From assembly GCF_000761485.1 (NCBI RefSeq), contig NZ_JPMX01000010.1:1-48004 (forward strand): a DNA stretch of 48,004 nucleotides, in the 5' to 3' direction. Both the position numbers and the translations under genes were made by a program. Positions within the stretch are counted from its first letter, which is position 1, and every line of letters starts with the position of its first letter. The stretch is from Modestobacter caceresii. Its GTDB lineage: Bacteria > Actinomycetota > Actinomycetes > Mycobacteriales > Geodermatophilaceae. Shown here piece after piece: positions 1-11,291 of the stretch. Under the pieces are notes generated by a model, which saw nothing but the letters and a program-made list of their open reading frames with translations, was not told the origin of the DNA and did not search any database.

Positions 1-3000
1 CGTCTACGCCGACGCCCTCACCGGGCCCCTTGGCACACCACCTTGGTGGACGCCACTCAGGGCGAACGGGTCGAGGTCATCGGTGAGCGCACCGAGACCT
101 CGTCGACCTGGGTCAACCCGGACGGGACGCTGACGACCGGACAGGCGCAGGCGCCGATCTGGGTGCGGACCGGCGACGGAGACGGGACGACGTCATCGGA
201 CTGGGTCGAGGTCGATCTGACCCTGGAGGTGCAGCCCGAGGGGACCGTCGCTCCGAAGGCCCATCCCGCTCATCTCGAACTGGCAGGCGGCGGGACGCCC
301 GCGGACGGCGAACTCCTGTCCATGTCCGGTGAGGCTGGGGAGTCCGTCGGTCTCGCCTGGACGCAGCAGCTGCCCACCCCGCGCTTGGAGGGGCCCCGGG
401 CGGTCTACCCGGAAGTCCAGCCCGGGGTCGATCTGGTGGTCGAGGCCACGCGCAGCGGCTACGAGCAGTACTACGTGCTCACGGAGCGGCCGGAGCCAGG
501 ACGGGTGCCGGACCTCTCGCTGACGGTCATCGGTGAGGGCGTCACGGCGACGGAGACCGATGACGGGGGAGTCGCCTTCACGGGGGACACCGGTGAGGTC
601 GTGGGATCCAGCGGCGCTCCCCAGGTGTGGGACGCAGGCGTCGATGGAGAGCGCCTGCACCCCATCACGGAGCCGTGGACGGAGGAAGACGACCAGCCGC
701 TCACCGCCCTCGCGCCCCTGCCGGACTGGGGAGCTGAGGAGGCGGCCGAGGAGCGGCCGAGCGAGCCGACCACCGCAGGCGACGCCCAGACCCTGGTCGA
801 CCTCGGTACACCGGGAGAGCCGCCGGCCTTGCCGAGTGGCAGCGAGACCGAGGTCACCGACGCCCCGGGGCAGGTCGACTCCCCGGCGTCGGCTGATGCC
901 GGCGGCAGCACCACGCTGGTGCTGACTGATGCCGCAGTGGTCACCTCTCCGCACTCCGTGGAGGTCGCACTCACCCCGGACACGGCTTTCCTGGCGGACG
1001 CAGAGACCCAGTACCCGGTGGTCGTGGACCCGGAGTACCGCTGGGAGTGGGGATTCGACACCTGGGTGCAAACCGGGTTCAGCAGCGACCAGTCCGGCAG
1101 TACGGAACTGCGGCTCGGCACCTACGACGGAGGCGCCACCGTCGCGCGGTCGTTCATGAACTTCGACCTCTCGGGCATCCGCAACAAGACGATCCTGCAG
1201 GCCAGCCTCAACCTGTACGAATGGCACGCGTGGTCGTGCCAGGCGCGCAACTGGGAGGTCTGGGACACCGCCCCAGCCACCACCGCCGCACGCATCAACG
1301 CCCAGCCGGGCTGGTTCAACCGACAGAGCACCTCGGGCCAGACCAAGGGCGGTAACGGCTGTGATGACGGCTGGGTGGCAGCGGATCTGACCAAACTCGT
1401 GCAGACGTGGTCCAGCACCGGTTACACCACGGTGGGCGTGGGGGTGAAGGCGGAGAACGAACGGGACTCCTACGGCTGGAAGAAGTTCAACTCGGCCGAG
1501 GCGGGTTGGGGCGTCCCCACGCTGTACGTCAACTGGAACACCCCACCCGGTCCGTCCGACGGACTCGCCGTCAGCAACACGGTGAACAAGGACGGCAGGT
1601 GGACGTCGTCCGTCACGCCTCGCCTGTCGGGCACCGTCCACGACGCCGATGGGTCCACCAACGCGTTGTTCGAGCTGTGGCGGGTCGGTGGGCAGGTCAT
1701 CTGGAGTCAGTGGGTCAACAACGTGCGGGACGGCCAGGTCGCCTTTGTCGACGTCCCACCGGGTGTGTTGGCGGACGGGGGTTCCTACTCGTTCCTGCTG
1801 CACACCCATGACGGTCTCCAATGGAACACCGCGACGTCGGCGTGGGCCGACTTCCGGGTCGACACGGCAGCACCGGGCGCGCCCCCGATCACGTCGACGG
1901 ACTATCCGAGCGACGGCACGTGGCACAAGTCCGAGTACTCCGCGGGGATGTTCACCGCGACGCTGAAGACGTCTGATCCCAGCCTGGTCGGCTTCGAGTG
2001 GGGCCTGGACCAGGCGCCCGGACGGCGCTCACCCCTGCAACCGGCAACGTCACCACGTTCTCGGTGACCCCGACCACCAACGGGGTGCACGTCCTGCAGG
2101 TCCGCTCCGTGGACAGGGCCGGCAACCGGTCGTCCATCGTCAAGTACGCCTTCAACGTGGGCCGAGCGGGCCTGACCTCTCCTGTCGAGGGCAGCCAGGT
2201 GGTGCGCCGGGTCAAGCTCTCGGTCACGGGCGAGCAGGTGTTCGAGTACGTCAAGTTCGCCTACCGCCGGGGCCCCGACGCTGCGACGAGCCAGGACATC
2301 GCGCTGGCTGACCTGACCCGGGCGAACGGCACCCCCCTCTCCGCGCCCTGGACCAAGATCAGCGATCTGGGCGACTACGCCAGCTGGGACGTGAGTTCGA
2401 CGCTCGGCCATGTCCCTGGTCCCGTCCAGGTACAGGCGATCGTCTCCGCCGATGCCGATGGAGCCGGCGCCTACAAGTCGGCCTGGGTCACCGTGACCGT
2501 GTCGCCCGATGCAGACGACGCGGCGACGACGGAGATCGGGCCCGGGTCGGCCAACCTGCTGACCGGCGACTACACCTTGTCGAGCACCGATGTCGACGAG
2601 TTCGGCTTGGCACTCGGCCGCGCGGCCTCCTCGCGGGACCCCCGGTCCGGCTTCGAGCCCCAGCAGGAGCTGCTGTCAGCAGCGCAGGAGACCATCGCTA
2701 GCGTCAGCGGTCTGAGCAGCAACGGCGTCACCCACGCACGGGTGACCGGGCGGGGGCACGGCGGTTCAGAACCCACGAAGTCGGTGCTGGACTCCTTGCG
2801 GCTGGTGACGGACGGCAGCACGGCGGATTCGTTCGTGGAGATCGCGCCCGCCAACGGGCAGCTACGCCCCGGTGCCACATACCGCGCGGACGCGTGGATC
2901 TACGTTCCTGGATCGACCGGTCTCGCCCCGGTGTCGCCACGTGGGCTGCGGGTGGTCGGTTTCTACCTGGATGCCAACAACGTCTATCGCGAGGTCCGCT

Positions 3001-6000
3001 CCAACGCACCCGTCAAGACCGACACCTGGCAGCAGCTGTCGGTGGACATGGAGGTCCCGGCCGACGCAAAGGGGGCACCGTTCTTCCGGTTGTACAGCGG
3101 CTTCGGGACCTCCGGCGTCGAGGTGTTCTACGACGACGTGTCCGTGCGCGAGATCTGGGCTCCGCTGGGGCCCCAGTGGAGCCTGGGCACGGCCGACGCA
3201 GCAGCGGACACCGGTTACACGCGCATCAGCCAGCCGCAGCCGGACGTGGCCACGTTGCACCTGTCCGGCGGCGGTGAGGTCTGGTTCACGGCTTCCGGCG
3301 ACGGCCGGTGGTGGCCGGAGCCCGGTGCCGAGTCGCTGACCCTGACGTCCGTCGACGCGAGTACATGGCGGGTCACCGAGCTCGACGGGACCGTCAGCGA
3401 GTTCGTCCGCCAGGCCGCAGCGACCGACTGGAGCCTCGCGACCACGTCCCCGCCTGCGTCGGCCGGCCAGACACGGCTCTTGTACGGCAACGTGAACGGG
3501 CGGCTGCGGCTCACCCGTCTGATCGCCCCGATCGAGCCTGGGGTCGACGGCTAGCCGGTCAACAAGACGGCGTGTACCACCGCAGTGCCCGCGGCCGGGT
3601 GCGAGGTGATGCAGCTGGTCTACGTCGGTGACCCAGGTGCACCGGGTGCTCCCGCCACTGCGACGGCGTTCGGCAACCACGCCGACCGCCTGGTCGAGGT
3701 GAAGCTGTGGTCGACCGCCCCGGGTGCCGCCGTCACGGATGCGGTCAGCGCAGTCCGGTACGCGTATGACGACAAGGGGCGGCTCCGAGAGGTCTGGGAC
3801 CCGCGGATCACTCCGGCACTGAAGACGGCATACGACTACGACCCTGACGGGCGCGTCGTCCAGCTCGGCAGTCCGGGGGAGCTGCCCTGGAAGTTCCGCT
3901 ACGGCACCGGCGGAGCCAACTCGACCGTGGGCAACGGCGATCTGGTCGACCGCAGTTCCGGGCGGCTGCTCAGCGTCTCCCGTGCCTCGCTGCAGCCGGG
4001 GACCCTCGACGAGGTCGGTCCGGACACCACCAGCACTGTCGTCTACGCCGTCCCGACCACCCGTTCCGCCGGCGGCCCGTACGACCTGAACCCGGCCGCC
4101 TTGGCCACCTGGGCGCAGACCCGCGGGCCGACCGATGCCACAGCCGTGTTCGGGCCGGAGGACGTCCCCTCGGTCACGACCGCCTCGGCCACCACGCCGG
4201 GGAAGGACGGCTACCGAGCCGCCACGGTCCACTACCTCGACGCCTCTGGACGCGAGGTCAACACGGCGTCTCCGGCGGGTGCCGACGCGCCGGTGGCCGG
4301 CTTCATCGACACCTCCGAGCACGACCGTTTCGGCAACGTCGTCCGCTCGCTCGACGCCACCAACCGGCTGCTGTCGCTCGGGTTGCTCCCGTCAGCGGCA
4401 ACGGACCTCGCCGCGCTGAACCTCACCCAGGCCGACACCGCGACGCGGGCGATGGCCCTCTCGTCGCTGTCCACCTACGGGCCTGAAGGGCTCGACCTCC
4501 TGCGTAGTCGTGGCCCACTGCTGCGGCTGGCGATCGGCAACGACCCGAACGACGTGCGGTTGGTGCACGACCTCAGCACCTACGTCTACGACGAGGGAAA
4601 GCCGGACGGCGCCGCATATCACCTGACGACCACCGAGACCGAGGGCGTGCTGATCGCCGGCACGGTGCCGGAGCAACTGGCCGACGTCGTGGTCACCAAG
4701 AACGTGTACGACCCGATCGACGGCAAGCCGGCTCGCGAGGGCACCTCCGGCTGGGTGCACAAGCAGCCCACCCAGGTGATCGTCGACGCCGGCCCTGGTG
4801 GCGCCAACGTCACCGCGAAGGTGCGGTACGACGCACAGGGTCGCGCCGTGGAGTCCCGTAAGGCCGGGTCCACCGGCACGGACGCCGGGACGACGCTCAC
4901 CGTCTACTACTCGGCTGCTGCCAATGCGCAGTTCCCCGAGTGCGGCGGCAAGCCTGGCATCGCTGGGTTGGCGTGCCGCACCTGCAGCGCCGGCCCCGCC
5001 ACCGGGCAGGACGCCGGCCGGATGGCGACGCAGCTACCGGTCAAGACGGTCAGCTACAACCGTTACGGCTCGATCGCTTCGGTCACCGAGTCCGCTGCCG
5101 GCCCGGTGAACGGCGCGTCCGTCACCCAGTCCCGCACAACCACCACGGCCTACGACGATGCCGACCGCGTGGTCTCGGTCGAGATCGCCGGCACCGGGAT
5201 GAGCGCCCCGGCGCTGGGCAAGACGGTCAGCACCTACGACCCGACCAACGGCGACGTGGTGCGGATGTCCACGACGAAGCCCGACGGCTCGGTCAGCAAG
5301 GTGGAGAAGACCTTCGACCGGCTCGGCCGGATGACCCGGTACGCCGACGCCGCCGGTGGTGTGACCACCAGCGTCTTCGATCGGTTCGGCAAGCCGACCA
5401 AGGTCAGCGACAGCATCGGGACGACGACGTCCTTCACCTACGATCGGTCGATCGAGCCCCGCGGGTTCGTCACGTCGGTGCAGGACTCGGTGGCCGGCAC
5501 CCTCTCGGCGGTCTACGGGCCCGACGGTCAGCTGACCAGCCAGTCGCTCCCTGGCGGGTGCGCTTGGACGTGGGGTACGACGCCAACCAGTCGCCGGTCA
5601 CCCGCACGTACAAGCGGGCCAGTGACGACGTCGTCATCGCCACGTCGTCGGTGGTGGAGAACGGGGCCGGGCAGTGGATCAGCTCCACGACGTCCGCATC
5701 GACCAAGAACTACGCCTACGACCGGCTCGGTCGACTGACCGATGTCCGGGACACCACCCTGGGCGCCGGCGTCTGCACGGCCCGGCAGTACGGCTACAAC
5801 GAGCGGGCCGAACGGACGTCGCTGCGTACCGCGGTGTCACCGACGTCGGCATGCGCGGACCCGGCGTCTCCGGAGGCCGCGGCGGTCACCTACGCCTACG
5901 ACACCGCCGACCGCCTGGTCACCGAGTCGGTCAACGGTGGGGCATGGGTCTACGACCCGCTGGGCCGGATCACCGGCGCCCCGGTGCGGGGCAGCCCGGG

Positions 6001-7210
6001 CGCGCGGGTGGCCAACACCTTCTACGCCAACGACCTGGTCGCCTCGCAGACGATCGAGGGGGTGGCCCGGCAGACCTGGTCGCTGGACCCGCTGCAGCGC
6101 TTCTCCTCCTACACGTCCGAGTCCTGGGCCGCGGGTGCGGACGGGGTGCCGGCCTGGCAGCAGGCGGTCACCAAGGTCAACCACTACGACTCGGACTCGG
6201 ACTCCCCGGCGTGGATCGCCGAGGACGCCTCGCTGCCCGATGCGATCACCCGATTCGTCGACGGGCTGGACGGCAACCTGGCGGTGCAGACCGGCAAGTC
6301 CGGTGCCCGGGTGCTGCAGCTGATCGACCTGCACGGCGACGTGATGACCACCGTCCCGATCCGGGACGGCGAGGGCGCCGCGGACTGGACCGGGCTGCGG
6401 CACCAGGCGGCGGACGAGTTCGGCAACGCCACCGACCTGACCACCGGTGCGGCGGTGGTCACGAACGGGGCGGCGCCGGGTAAGGACGGCCGCTACGGCT
6501 GGTTGGGTGGCAAGCAGCGATCGGCTGACGCGCTGGCCGGTGTGCTGCTCATGGGGGTGCGGCTCTACGACCCGGGGACGGGTCGGTTCTGGTCGGTCGA
6601 CCCCATCCCCGGTGGCAATGCCACCGCTTACGACTACTGCACCGCTGACCCGGTCAACTGCACAGACCTGGATGGACGCTGGTCCTGGAAGGGGGTGCTG
6701 AAAAAGGTCGCCATCGTCGCCGAAGTTGCGTCCATGATCCCGGGGCCGGTCGGCTCGATAGCGGCCGGCATCTCCGCTGGCGCATACGCTGCGGCCGGCA
6801 ACAGGAAGATGGCGATCGCTATGGGGATCGCGGTCGGTGCCGCCTTCGTGGGAGGTGGGGCCGCAATCGCGGTGTTAAAGTACGGTAAGCGAGCCACCGA
6901 GACCGCCGGACGCATTAACAAGTCAGCCAAGCGAGCTTATGCCAAAAAGCTGTCAGTCAGCTTGAACTCTGGTAGAGCGAGCGTTTTCAAGACGGTGGCG
7001 TCAGGACGCTGGCGGTACGACTTAGTTGGACGTGGGCATCGAGGAGTGGCCACGCCGCACAAGACGTTCGCAACAAGAAATAGTCGAGACCCCAGCGGAT
7101 TTGATTCCGGTCGTGCGAGTCGTATTGCCAAGCCGATGACATGGCGGGACCTAGTCGGCGCCAGGAAGCAACTGAAGAAGCATGGACCAACTCCCAAGAG
7201 GAAGCGATGA
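1..7210 (+). pseudogene. RHS/YD-repeat polymorphic toxin (WapA-like), 5'-truncated by the window and broken by two frameshifts and an amber codon
   Basis: The gene is open at the window edge, so its true start is upstream. Frame 1 (to about 2020) carries a DNRLRE-like beta domain at about 1020-1540. A one-base loss near 2018-2024 moves the reading to frame 3: a GGG read as GG would restore DQAPGTALTPATGN. An in-frame TAG at 3552-3554 interrupts GVDG*PVNKTAC; TGG or CAG would be expected. A second one-base loss near 5555-5562, again in a G run, moves it to frame 2. YD repeats (AYDDKGRLREVWD, FDRLGRMTRY, YDRLGRLTDV) fill 3.7-6.0 kb. The RHS core ends with YDPGTGRFWSVDPI at about 6567-6610. Downstream lie a hydrophobic linker and a lower-GC toxin tip (about 6890-7207) with RYDLVGRGHRG, TPHKTF and PMTWRDLVGARK, resembling polymorphic toxin type 24; that family call is from memory. 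Such proteins are secreted interbacterial toxins that deliver the C-terminal tip. Both indels lie in G runs, so sequencing error is a real alternative for them. Confidence 0.85.
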
Positions 7211-7599
7211 TAATGAGTCAAAGTCCTACCTTCGTTGGGATGCACCCCTGGCCGGAGAGTCAGGAAATTGTTGGCATCGTGACAGGCCCCAGCGCCGTGC
7301 ACGTCGATCTGGACGACGAATACTCCGTGCAGGGGTTCTGTCGTGACTACGTGGACAGGGCCCTAGTGATCCGTTTCGCATCTCGAGGGGGTTCGACCGT
7401 CGCAAAGGAGGCCGCTTTAACCTTCGACTCGGTTGAGAACTTCACAGTCGAGCATGTCAATGAGCCAGCCGAGGAAGCGGACTCGTTCTACGGAGCCGCG
7501 TGGCAATCGGTCGGTGACAGGGCGAGCTTTCGAGTCGCTATCGGGCTCGCCATTCTCTGGTTCAACGCATCAGGTGCGTCGTGGTCGACCAGGGAGTAG
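7207..7599 (+). CDS. Putative immunity protein of the RHS toxin
   Basis: This 130-residue acidic, soluble-looking protein starts at an ATG that overlaps the toxin stop codon by four bases (ATGA). A purine-rich ribosome site (GAGGAAG) lies about 4 bases upstream. A second ATG two codons later is an alternative start. No signal peptide or membrane segment is visible. I do not recognise a family. The position straight after an RHS toxin tip, the translational coupling and the same reduced GC fit a cognate immunity protein that neutralises the toxin in the cytoplasm of the producer. The gene is intact although the toxin reading frame upstream is broken, which fits selection to retain protection against sibling cells. 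Confidence 0.6.
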   Translation: MIMSQSPTFVGMHPWPESQEIVGIVTGPSAVHVDLDDEYSVQGFCRDYVDRALVIRFASRGGSTVAKEAALTFDSVENFTVEHVNEPAEEADSFYGAAWQSVGDRASFRVAIGLAILWFNASGASWSTRE

Positions 7600-8204
7600 C
7601 AGTAGATCTGAAAATGTCTCACCATCCTCAGGACGGCAGAATCGGCCGGCGCGTCAGTCCAAAGGATCGTTTCTGTTGTCTGACGTATTGCCGCTGTCGG
7701 CGAGCTGTCCGCCTTGGCGGCGCTCAATGCTGTGTCGATTGAGGTACAGATGGCGCGGCTGTTCAAAGCCCACGTCTACGGCTTGGGCTACTGGGTAGGT
7801 CGGGTGGGCCGGTGCCGCGTTGGGGGCGTTGGCCGCCAAGCGCGGGAAACTGGACAGTGGCTCGACTGGACCGCTAGCCCTGAAGCGGCCCCGTACCTAC
7901 CCGGCGGCTGCTGGCGGTCGTGTGGAGATCGGCGGATTCACCTCTTGTTGTTGCTTCGGTATCGACGGACCGGAGCTCTGGTCGCCGCCAAAGAGCGGCG
8001 AACCCTTGGGGTCACTGGAGCATGCTCGACACGGCAGGCAAGCTGCGATGAGAAGTTGACTCGATCGAACTGGTGCCTCGACTTCCTGCGCTCGACCCCA
8101 ACCGCCAGCGGTTAGGAGACACGCCCTAGGGGCGCGTTCTCGGCTGAGCGCTCGAACCCCTGCGCCTGATCAGCGAGCCGGAGGTCGGCGGGGGAGTGCG
8201 GTCG
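7600..8204. other. Intergenic stretch, no convincing gene
   Basis: About 600 bases separate the immunity gene from the hrcA control region. Short open frames on both strands lack ribosome sites, recognisable motifs and a consistent codon pattern. GC is lower at the left end, as in the toxin tip, so this may be eroded toxin/immunity cassette DNA. No RNA gene or clear repeat was seen. Confidence 0.5.
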
Positions 8205-8208
8205 TATG

Positions 8209-8235
8209 CTGGCACTCGGTCCGCGCGAGTGCCAG
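8209..8235 (+). promoter_or_regulatory. CIRCE operator of hrcA-dnaJ
   Basis: A perfect 9-base inverted repeat, CTGGCACTC and GAGTGCCAG, is separated by exactly 9 bases (8218-8226). This matches the CIRCE heat-shock operator TTAGCACTC-N9-GAGTGCTAA in its core. It lies 58 bases before the hrcA start, directly downstream of a possible -10 hexamer TATGCT (8205-8210). HrcA, encoded next, is the repressor that binds CIRCE, so the operon is very likely autoregulated. Confidence 0.92.
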
Positions 8236-8293
8236 GCACCTGCCCTGGGCAGCCACCGCCGACCACGTCGATCCGGTACGGGAGGTGTCAGCC

Positions 8294-9316
8294 GTGGCGC
8301 ACGACGACCGGCGCCTGCGGGTGCTGCGGGCGATCGTCCAGGACTACGTCTCCACCAACGACCCGGTGGGGAGCAAGGCCCTGGCCGCCCGCTACGACCT
8401 CGGGGTGAGCCCAGCCACGATCCGCAACGACATGGCGGTGCTGGAGGAGGAGGGCTACATCACCCAGCCGCACACCAGTGCCGGCCGGGTGCCCACCGAC
8501 AAGGGCTACCGCTTCTTCGTCGACCGGCTCAGCGCGATCAAGCCGCTGTCGGCCGCCGAGCGCAAGGCGATCGAGAAGTTCCTCGACGGCGCCGTCGACC
8601 TGCACGACGTGCTGGGCCGCAGCGTCCGGCTGCTGGCCCAGCTGACCCGCCAGGTCGCCGTCGTCCAGTACCCGACGCTGGCGCGCAGCGCCGTCCGGCA
8701 CCTGGAGCTGGTGCCGCTGTCGACGTCCCGGCTGCTGATGGTGCTGATCACCGACACCGGCCGGGTCGAGCAGCGCGTGGTGGAGGTGCCGGTCGACACC
8801 GAGGCCGACACGGTCGCCGAGCTGCGCACCCTGCTCAACGCCGCCTTCACCGGCGCGAAGCTGGGCGAGGCCAGCGACAAGGTCGGCGACCTGGTCGACG
8901 CCTCCGCGCCGCACCTGCGCCCGCTGGTCGCCGCGGTGAGCGCGACGCTGCTGGAGACGCTGGTCGAGCCCTCGGAGGACCGGCTGGTCATCGGCGGGAC
9001 GGCGAACCTCGCGCAGGGCAGCGCGCTGGACTTCCCCGGCACCTTCCGCCCGCTGCTGGAGGCGCTGGAAGAACAGGTGGTCGTCCTGCGGTTGATGGCC
9101 GAGGTGGGGCCCAGCACGGTGACGGTGAGCATCGGTGAGGAGAACGAGCACGAGGCGCTGACCGCCGCGTCGTTCGTCTCCGTGGGCTACGGGTCCGGCG
9201 ACCAGGCGCTCGGTGGCCTGGGTGTCGTCGGCCCCACCCGGATGGACTACGCAGGGAACATCGCCGCGGTACGAGCCGTGGCCCGCTACGTCGGCCACCT
9301 GTTGGCCGAGAGCTGA
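8294..9316 (+). CDS. hrcA: Heat-inducible transcription repressor HrcA
   Basis: The 340-residue protein has an N-terminal winged helix ([20 protein letters not shown], about residues 33-52) and the HrcA conserved segment [20 protein letters not shown]. It represses chaperone genes by binding CIRCE, and a perfect CIRCE lies 58 bases upstream. I chose GTG 8294 because the GGGAGG ribosome site at 8280-8285 is correctly spaced from it; GTG 8285 would overlap that site. The gene is followed 16 bases later by dnaJ, an arrangement shared with other actinobacteria, where this second dnaJ copy pairs with hrcA rather than with dnaK-grpE. Confidence 0.97.
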   Translation: MAHDDRRLRVLRAIVQDYVSTNDPVGSKALAARYDLGVSPATIRNDMAVLEEEGYITQPHTSAGRVPTDKGYRFFVDRLSAIKPLSAAERKAIEKFLDGAVDLHDVLGRSVRLLAQLTRQVAVVQYPTLARSAVRHLELVPLSTSRLLMVLITDTGRVEQRVVEVPVDTEADTVAELRTLLNAAFTGAKLGEASDKVGDLVDASAPHLRPLVAAVSATLLETLVEPSEDRLVIGGTANLAQGSALDFPGTFRPLLEALEEQVVVLRLMAEVGPSTVTVSIGEENEHEALTAASFVSVGYGSGDQALGGLGVVGPTRMDYAGNIAAVRAVARYVGHLLAES

Positions 9317-9332
9317 GGACTGAGAACGCTTC

Positions 9333-10469
9333 ATGGCAACCGACTACTACGGCGTGCTGGGCCTTGCCCAGGGAGCCAGCGACACCGAGATCAAGCGCGC
9401 CTACCGCAAGATGGCCCGCGACCTGCACCCCGACGTCAACCCGGAACCGGGCGCGAAGGAGAAGTTCGGGGAGGTCAGCCGGGCCTACGAGGCGCTGACC
9501 GACCCGGAGAAGCGGCGGATCATCGACCTGGGTGGTGACCCCTACGACACCAACGGCGGCCGGGGGGGCAGCCCCTTCGGCAACGCCGCGGGCTTCGGCG
9601 GGCTCGGCGACATCATGGACGCCTTCTTCGGCGGGGGCGCCGGCCGCGGGCCGCGGGGCCGCACCCGCGAGGGCGAGGACGCGCTGATCCGAGTCGACCT
9701 GGACCTCGACGAGACCGTCTTCGGCACCACGACGGAGGTCACCGTCGACACCGCGATCCTCTGCGACGCCTGCACCGGTGCCGGCACCGCCCCCGGCACG
9801 CACCCGGAGACCTGCTCCACCTGCAACGGCCGCGGCGAGGTGCAGAGCGTGCAGCGCTCCTTCCTCGGCCAGGTCATCGCCAGCCGCCCGTGCCCCACCT
9901 GCCAGGCCACCGGCCAGGTCATCCCCAACCCGTGCCCCAAGTGCGCCGGTGACGGGCGGGTGCGCTCCCGCCGCACCATCCCGGTCAAGGTCCCGGCCGG
10001 CGTCGAGGACGGCATGCGCATCCGGCTGGCCGGTTACGGCGAGGTCGGCCCCGGCGGCGGCCCCGCCGGTGACCTGTACGTCGAGGTGCGTGAGCGCCCG
10101 CACGACGTGTTCACCCGCGACGGCGAGGACCTGCACTGCCGGGTCACCCTGCCGATGACCGCGGCGGCGCTGGGCACCACGCTCAAGCTCGAGACCCTCG
10201 ACGGCAACGAGGACCTCACCATCAAGGCCGGCACCCAGTCCGGCACCGTGCTCACGCTGCGGGCACACGGCGCCCCGCGGCTGCGCGGCACCGGCCGGGG
10301 CAACCTGCTCGTGCACCTCGACGTGCAGACGCCCACCCGGATCGACGGCCGTCAGCAGGAGCTGCTGCGCGAGCTCGCCGGGCTGCGCGGTGAGGACCTC
10401 ACCGACGGCAACAGCGCGAACCACGGTGGCCTGTTCACCCGGGTGCGCGACGCCTTCAACGGCCGATGA
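9333..10469 (+). CDS. dnaJ: Chaperone protein DnaJ (DnaJ2 type)
   Basis: The 378-residue co-chaperone stimulates DnaK ATPase and delivers unfolded clients. It has an N-terminal J domain with the HPD motif ([10 protein letters not shown]), a Gly-rich linker with the GGRGG segment, four CxxCxGxG-type zinc motifs ([32 protein letters not shown]) at about residues 148-215, and a C-terminal substrate-binding region. All domains of a type I DnaJ are present. It is cotranscribed with hrcA under CIRCE, and its stop overlaps the next gene (ATGA). A second dnaJ next to dnaK would be expected elsewhere in the genome. Confidence 0.97.
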   Translation: MATDYYGVLGLAQGASDTEIKRAYRKMARDLHPDVNPEPGAKEKFGEVSRAYEALTDPEKRRIIDLGGDPYDTNGGRGGSPFGNAAGFGGLGDIMDAFFGGGAGRGPRGRTREGEDALIRVDLDLDETVFGTTTEVTVDTAILCDACTGAGTAPGTHPETCSTCNGRGEVQSVQRSFLGQVIASRPCPTCQATGQVIPNPCPKCAGDGRVRSRRTIPVKVPAGVEDGMRIRLAGYGEVGPGGGPAGDLYVEVRERPHDVFTRDGEDLHCRVTLPMTAAALGTTLKLETLDGNEDLTIKAGTQSGTVLTLRAHGAPRLRGTGRGNLLVHLDVQTPTRIDGRQQELLRELAGLRGEDLTDGNSANHGGLFTRVRDAFNGR

Positions 10470-11224
10470 GTCAGGCCCCGGACGCACTCGCAGCCGACGG
10501 CGCCCCCCTCTTCCTGCTCGACGAGCTGCCGGACGGCGACGTCCTCACCGTGGACGGCGCCGAGGGTCGGCACGCCGTCGACGTGCTGCGGCTCGGCGCC
10601 GGTGAGCGGGTGCGGGTGAGTGACGGGCAGGGGCTGCTGGTCGAGGGCTCCGTGCTCGCGGCCGCGGGGTCGGCGTTGCAGGTCCAGGTGCTCGCCCGGC
10701 ACGACGTCCCCGCGCCGCAGCCGGAGTTCGTGCTGGTGCAGGCGCTGCCCAAGGGCGACCGGGGTCCGCTCGCCGTCGACCTGGCCACCGAGCTGGGCGT
10801 CGACCGGATCGTGCCGTGGACCGCAGCCCGCTGCGTCACCCGGTGGCGGGACGACCGGATCGACAAGGGCCTGGCCAAGTGGCGCTCGGCCGCCCGGGCC
10901 GCGACCAAGCAGGCACGCCGGCCGCGGGTGCCCGAGGTGACCGAGCCGATGAGCACCCGCCAGGTCTGCGGCATGCTCGCCGACGTCGACCTGGCCCTGG
11001 TGCTGCACGAGCAGGCCCGCCAGCCGTTCGCGCAGCTCGAGGTGCCGGCGACCGGGTCGATCGCCGTCATCGTCGGCCCCGAGGGCGGGCTGACCGACGG
11101 CGAGGTGGTCGCCTTCCGGGCGGCCGGCGCGCAGTCGGTGCGCCTGGGCGCCGAGGTGCTGCGGACGTCGACCGCCGGCGCCGCCGTGCTCGCCGCCCTG
11201 TCCGCCCGCACCCGCTGGCGGTAG
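10466..11224 (+). CDS. rsmE: 16S rRNA (uracil(1498)-N(3))-methyltransferase
   Basis: This 252-residue SPOUT methyltransferase methylates N3 of U1498 in 16S rRNA using S-adenosylmethionine. The N-terminal PUA-like part is at about residues 14-75 ([20 protein letters not shown]). The SPOUT knot appears in the C-terminal third with [16 protein letters not shown] and LRLG-type [14 protein letters not shown], the family signatures. It overlaps dnaJ by four bases. The hrcA-dnaJ-rsmE order is the same as in mycobacteria (Rv2374c-Rv2372c). Confidence 0.95.
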   Translation: MSQAPDALAADGAPLFLLDELPDGDVLTVDGAEGRHAVDVLRLGAGERVRVSDGQGLLVEGSVLAAAGSALQVQVLARHDVPAPQPEFVLVQALPKGDRGPLAVDLATELGVDRIVPWTAARCVTRWRDDRIDKGLAKWRSAARAATKQARRPRVPEVTEPMSTRQVCGMLADVDLALVLHEQARQPFAQLEVPATGSIAVIVGPEGGLTDGEVVAFRAAGAQSVRLGAEVLRTSTAGAAVLAALSARTRWR

Positions 11225-11234
11225 CGGGCGTGTC

Positions 11235-11291
11235 GATCATCGGCGAATGGCTGCTCGACACGCCGAAGTGGGCAGCCGAACGCCGATGATC
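11235..11291. terminator. Bidirectional hairpin between rsmE and phnE
   Basis: An 11-base arm GATCATCGGCG (11235-11245) pairs with CGCCGATGATC (11281-11291). After a 3/3 internal loop, GGCTGC (11249-11254) pairs with GCAGCC (11272-11277), leaving a 17-base loop. It lies between convergent genes, and its right arm overlaps the phnE stop. There is no U-tract, as is common in high-GC actinobacteria. Confidence 0.7.

Noticed and set aside
193-1926. 577-residue open frame on the minus strand opposite the RHS gene
   Set aside because: It is an antisense shadow of a GC-rich gene: Arg/Pro/Gly-rich, no ribosome site, no domain.
43-2067. Start of the RHS gene at 43
   Set aside because: The frame is open to the window edge and no signal peptide follows 43, so the gene starts before the window.
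4940-7210. 756-residue frame treated as a separate intact gene
   Set aside because: Its first 200 residues are out-of-frame translation of the RHS gene; only the part after about 5560 is real, and it continues the broken gene upstream.
7714-8115. 133-residue frame between the immunity gene and hrcA
   Set aside because: No ribosome site, shifting composition and no motif; treated as intergenic.
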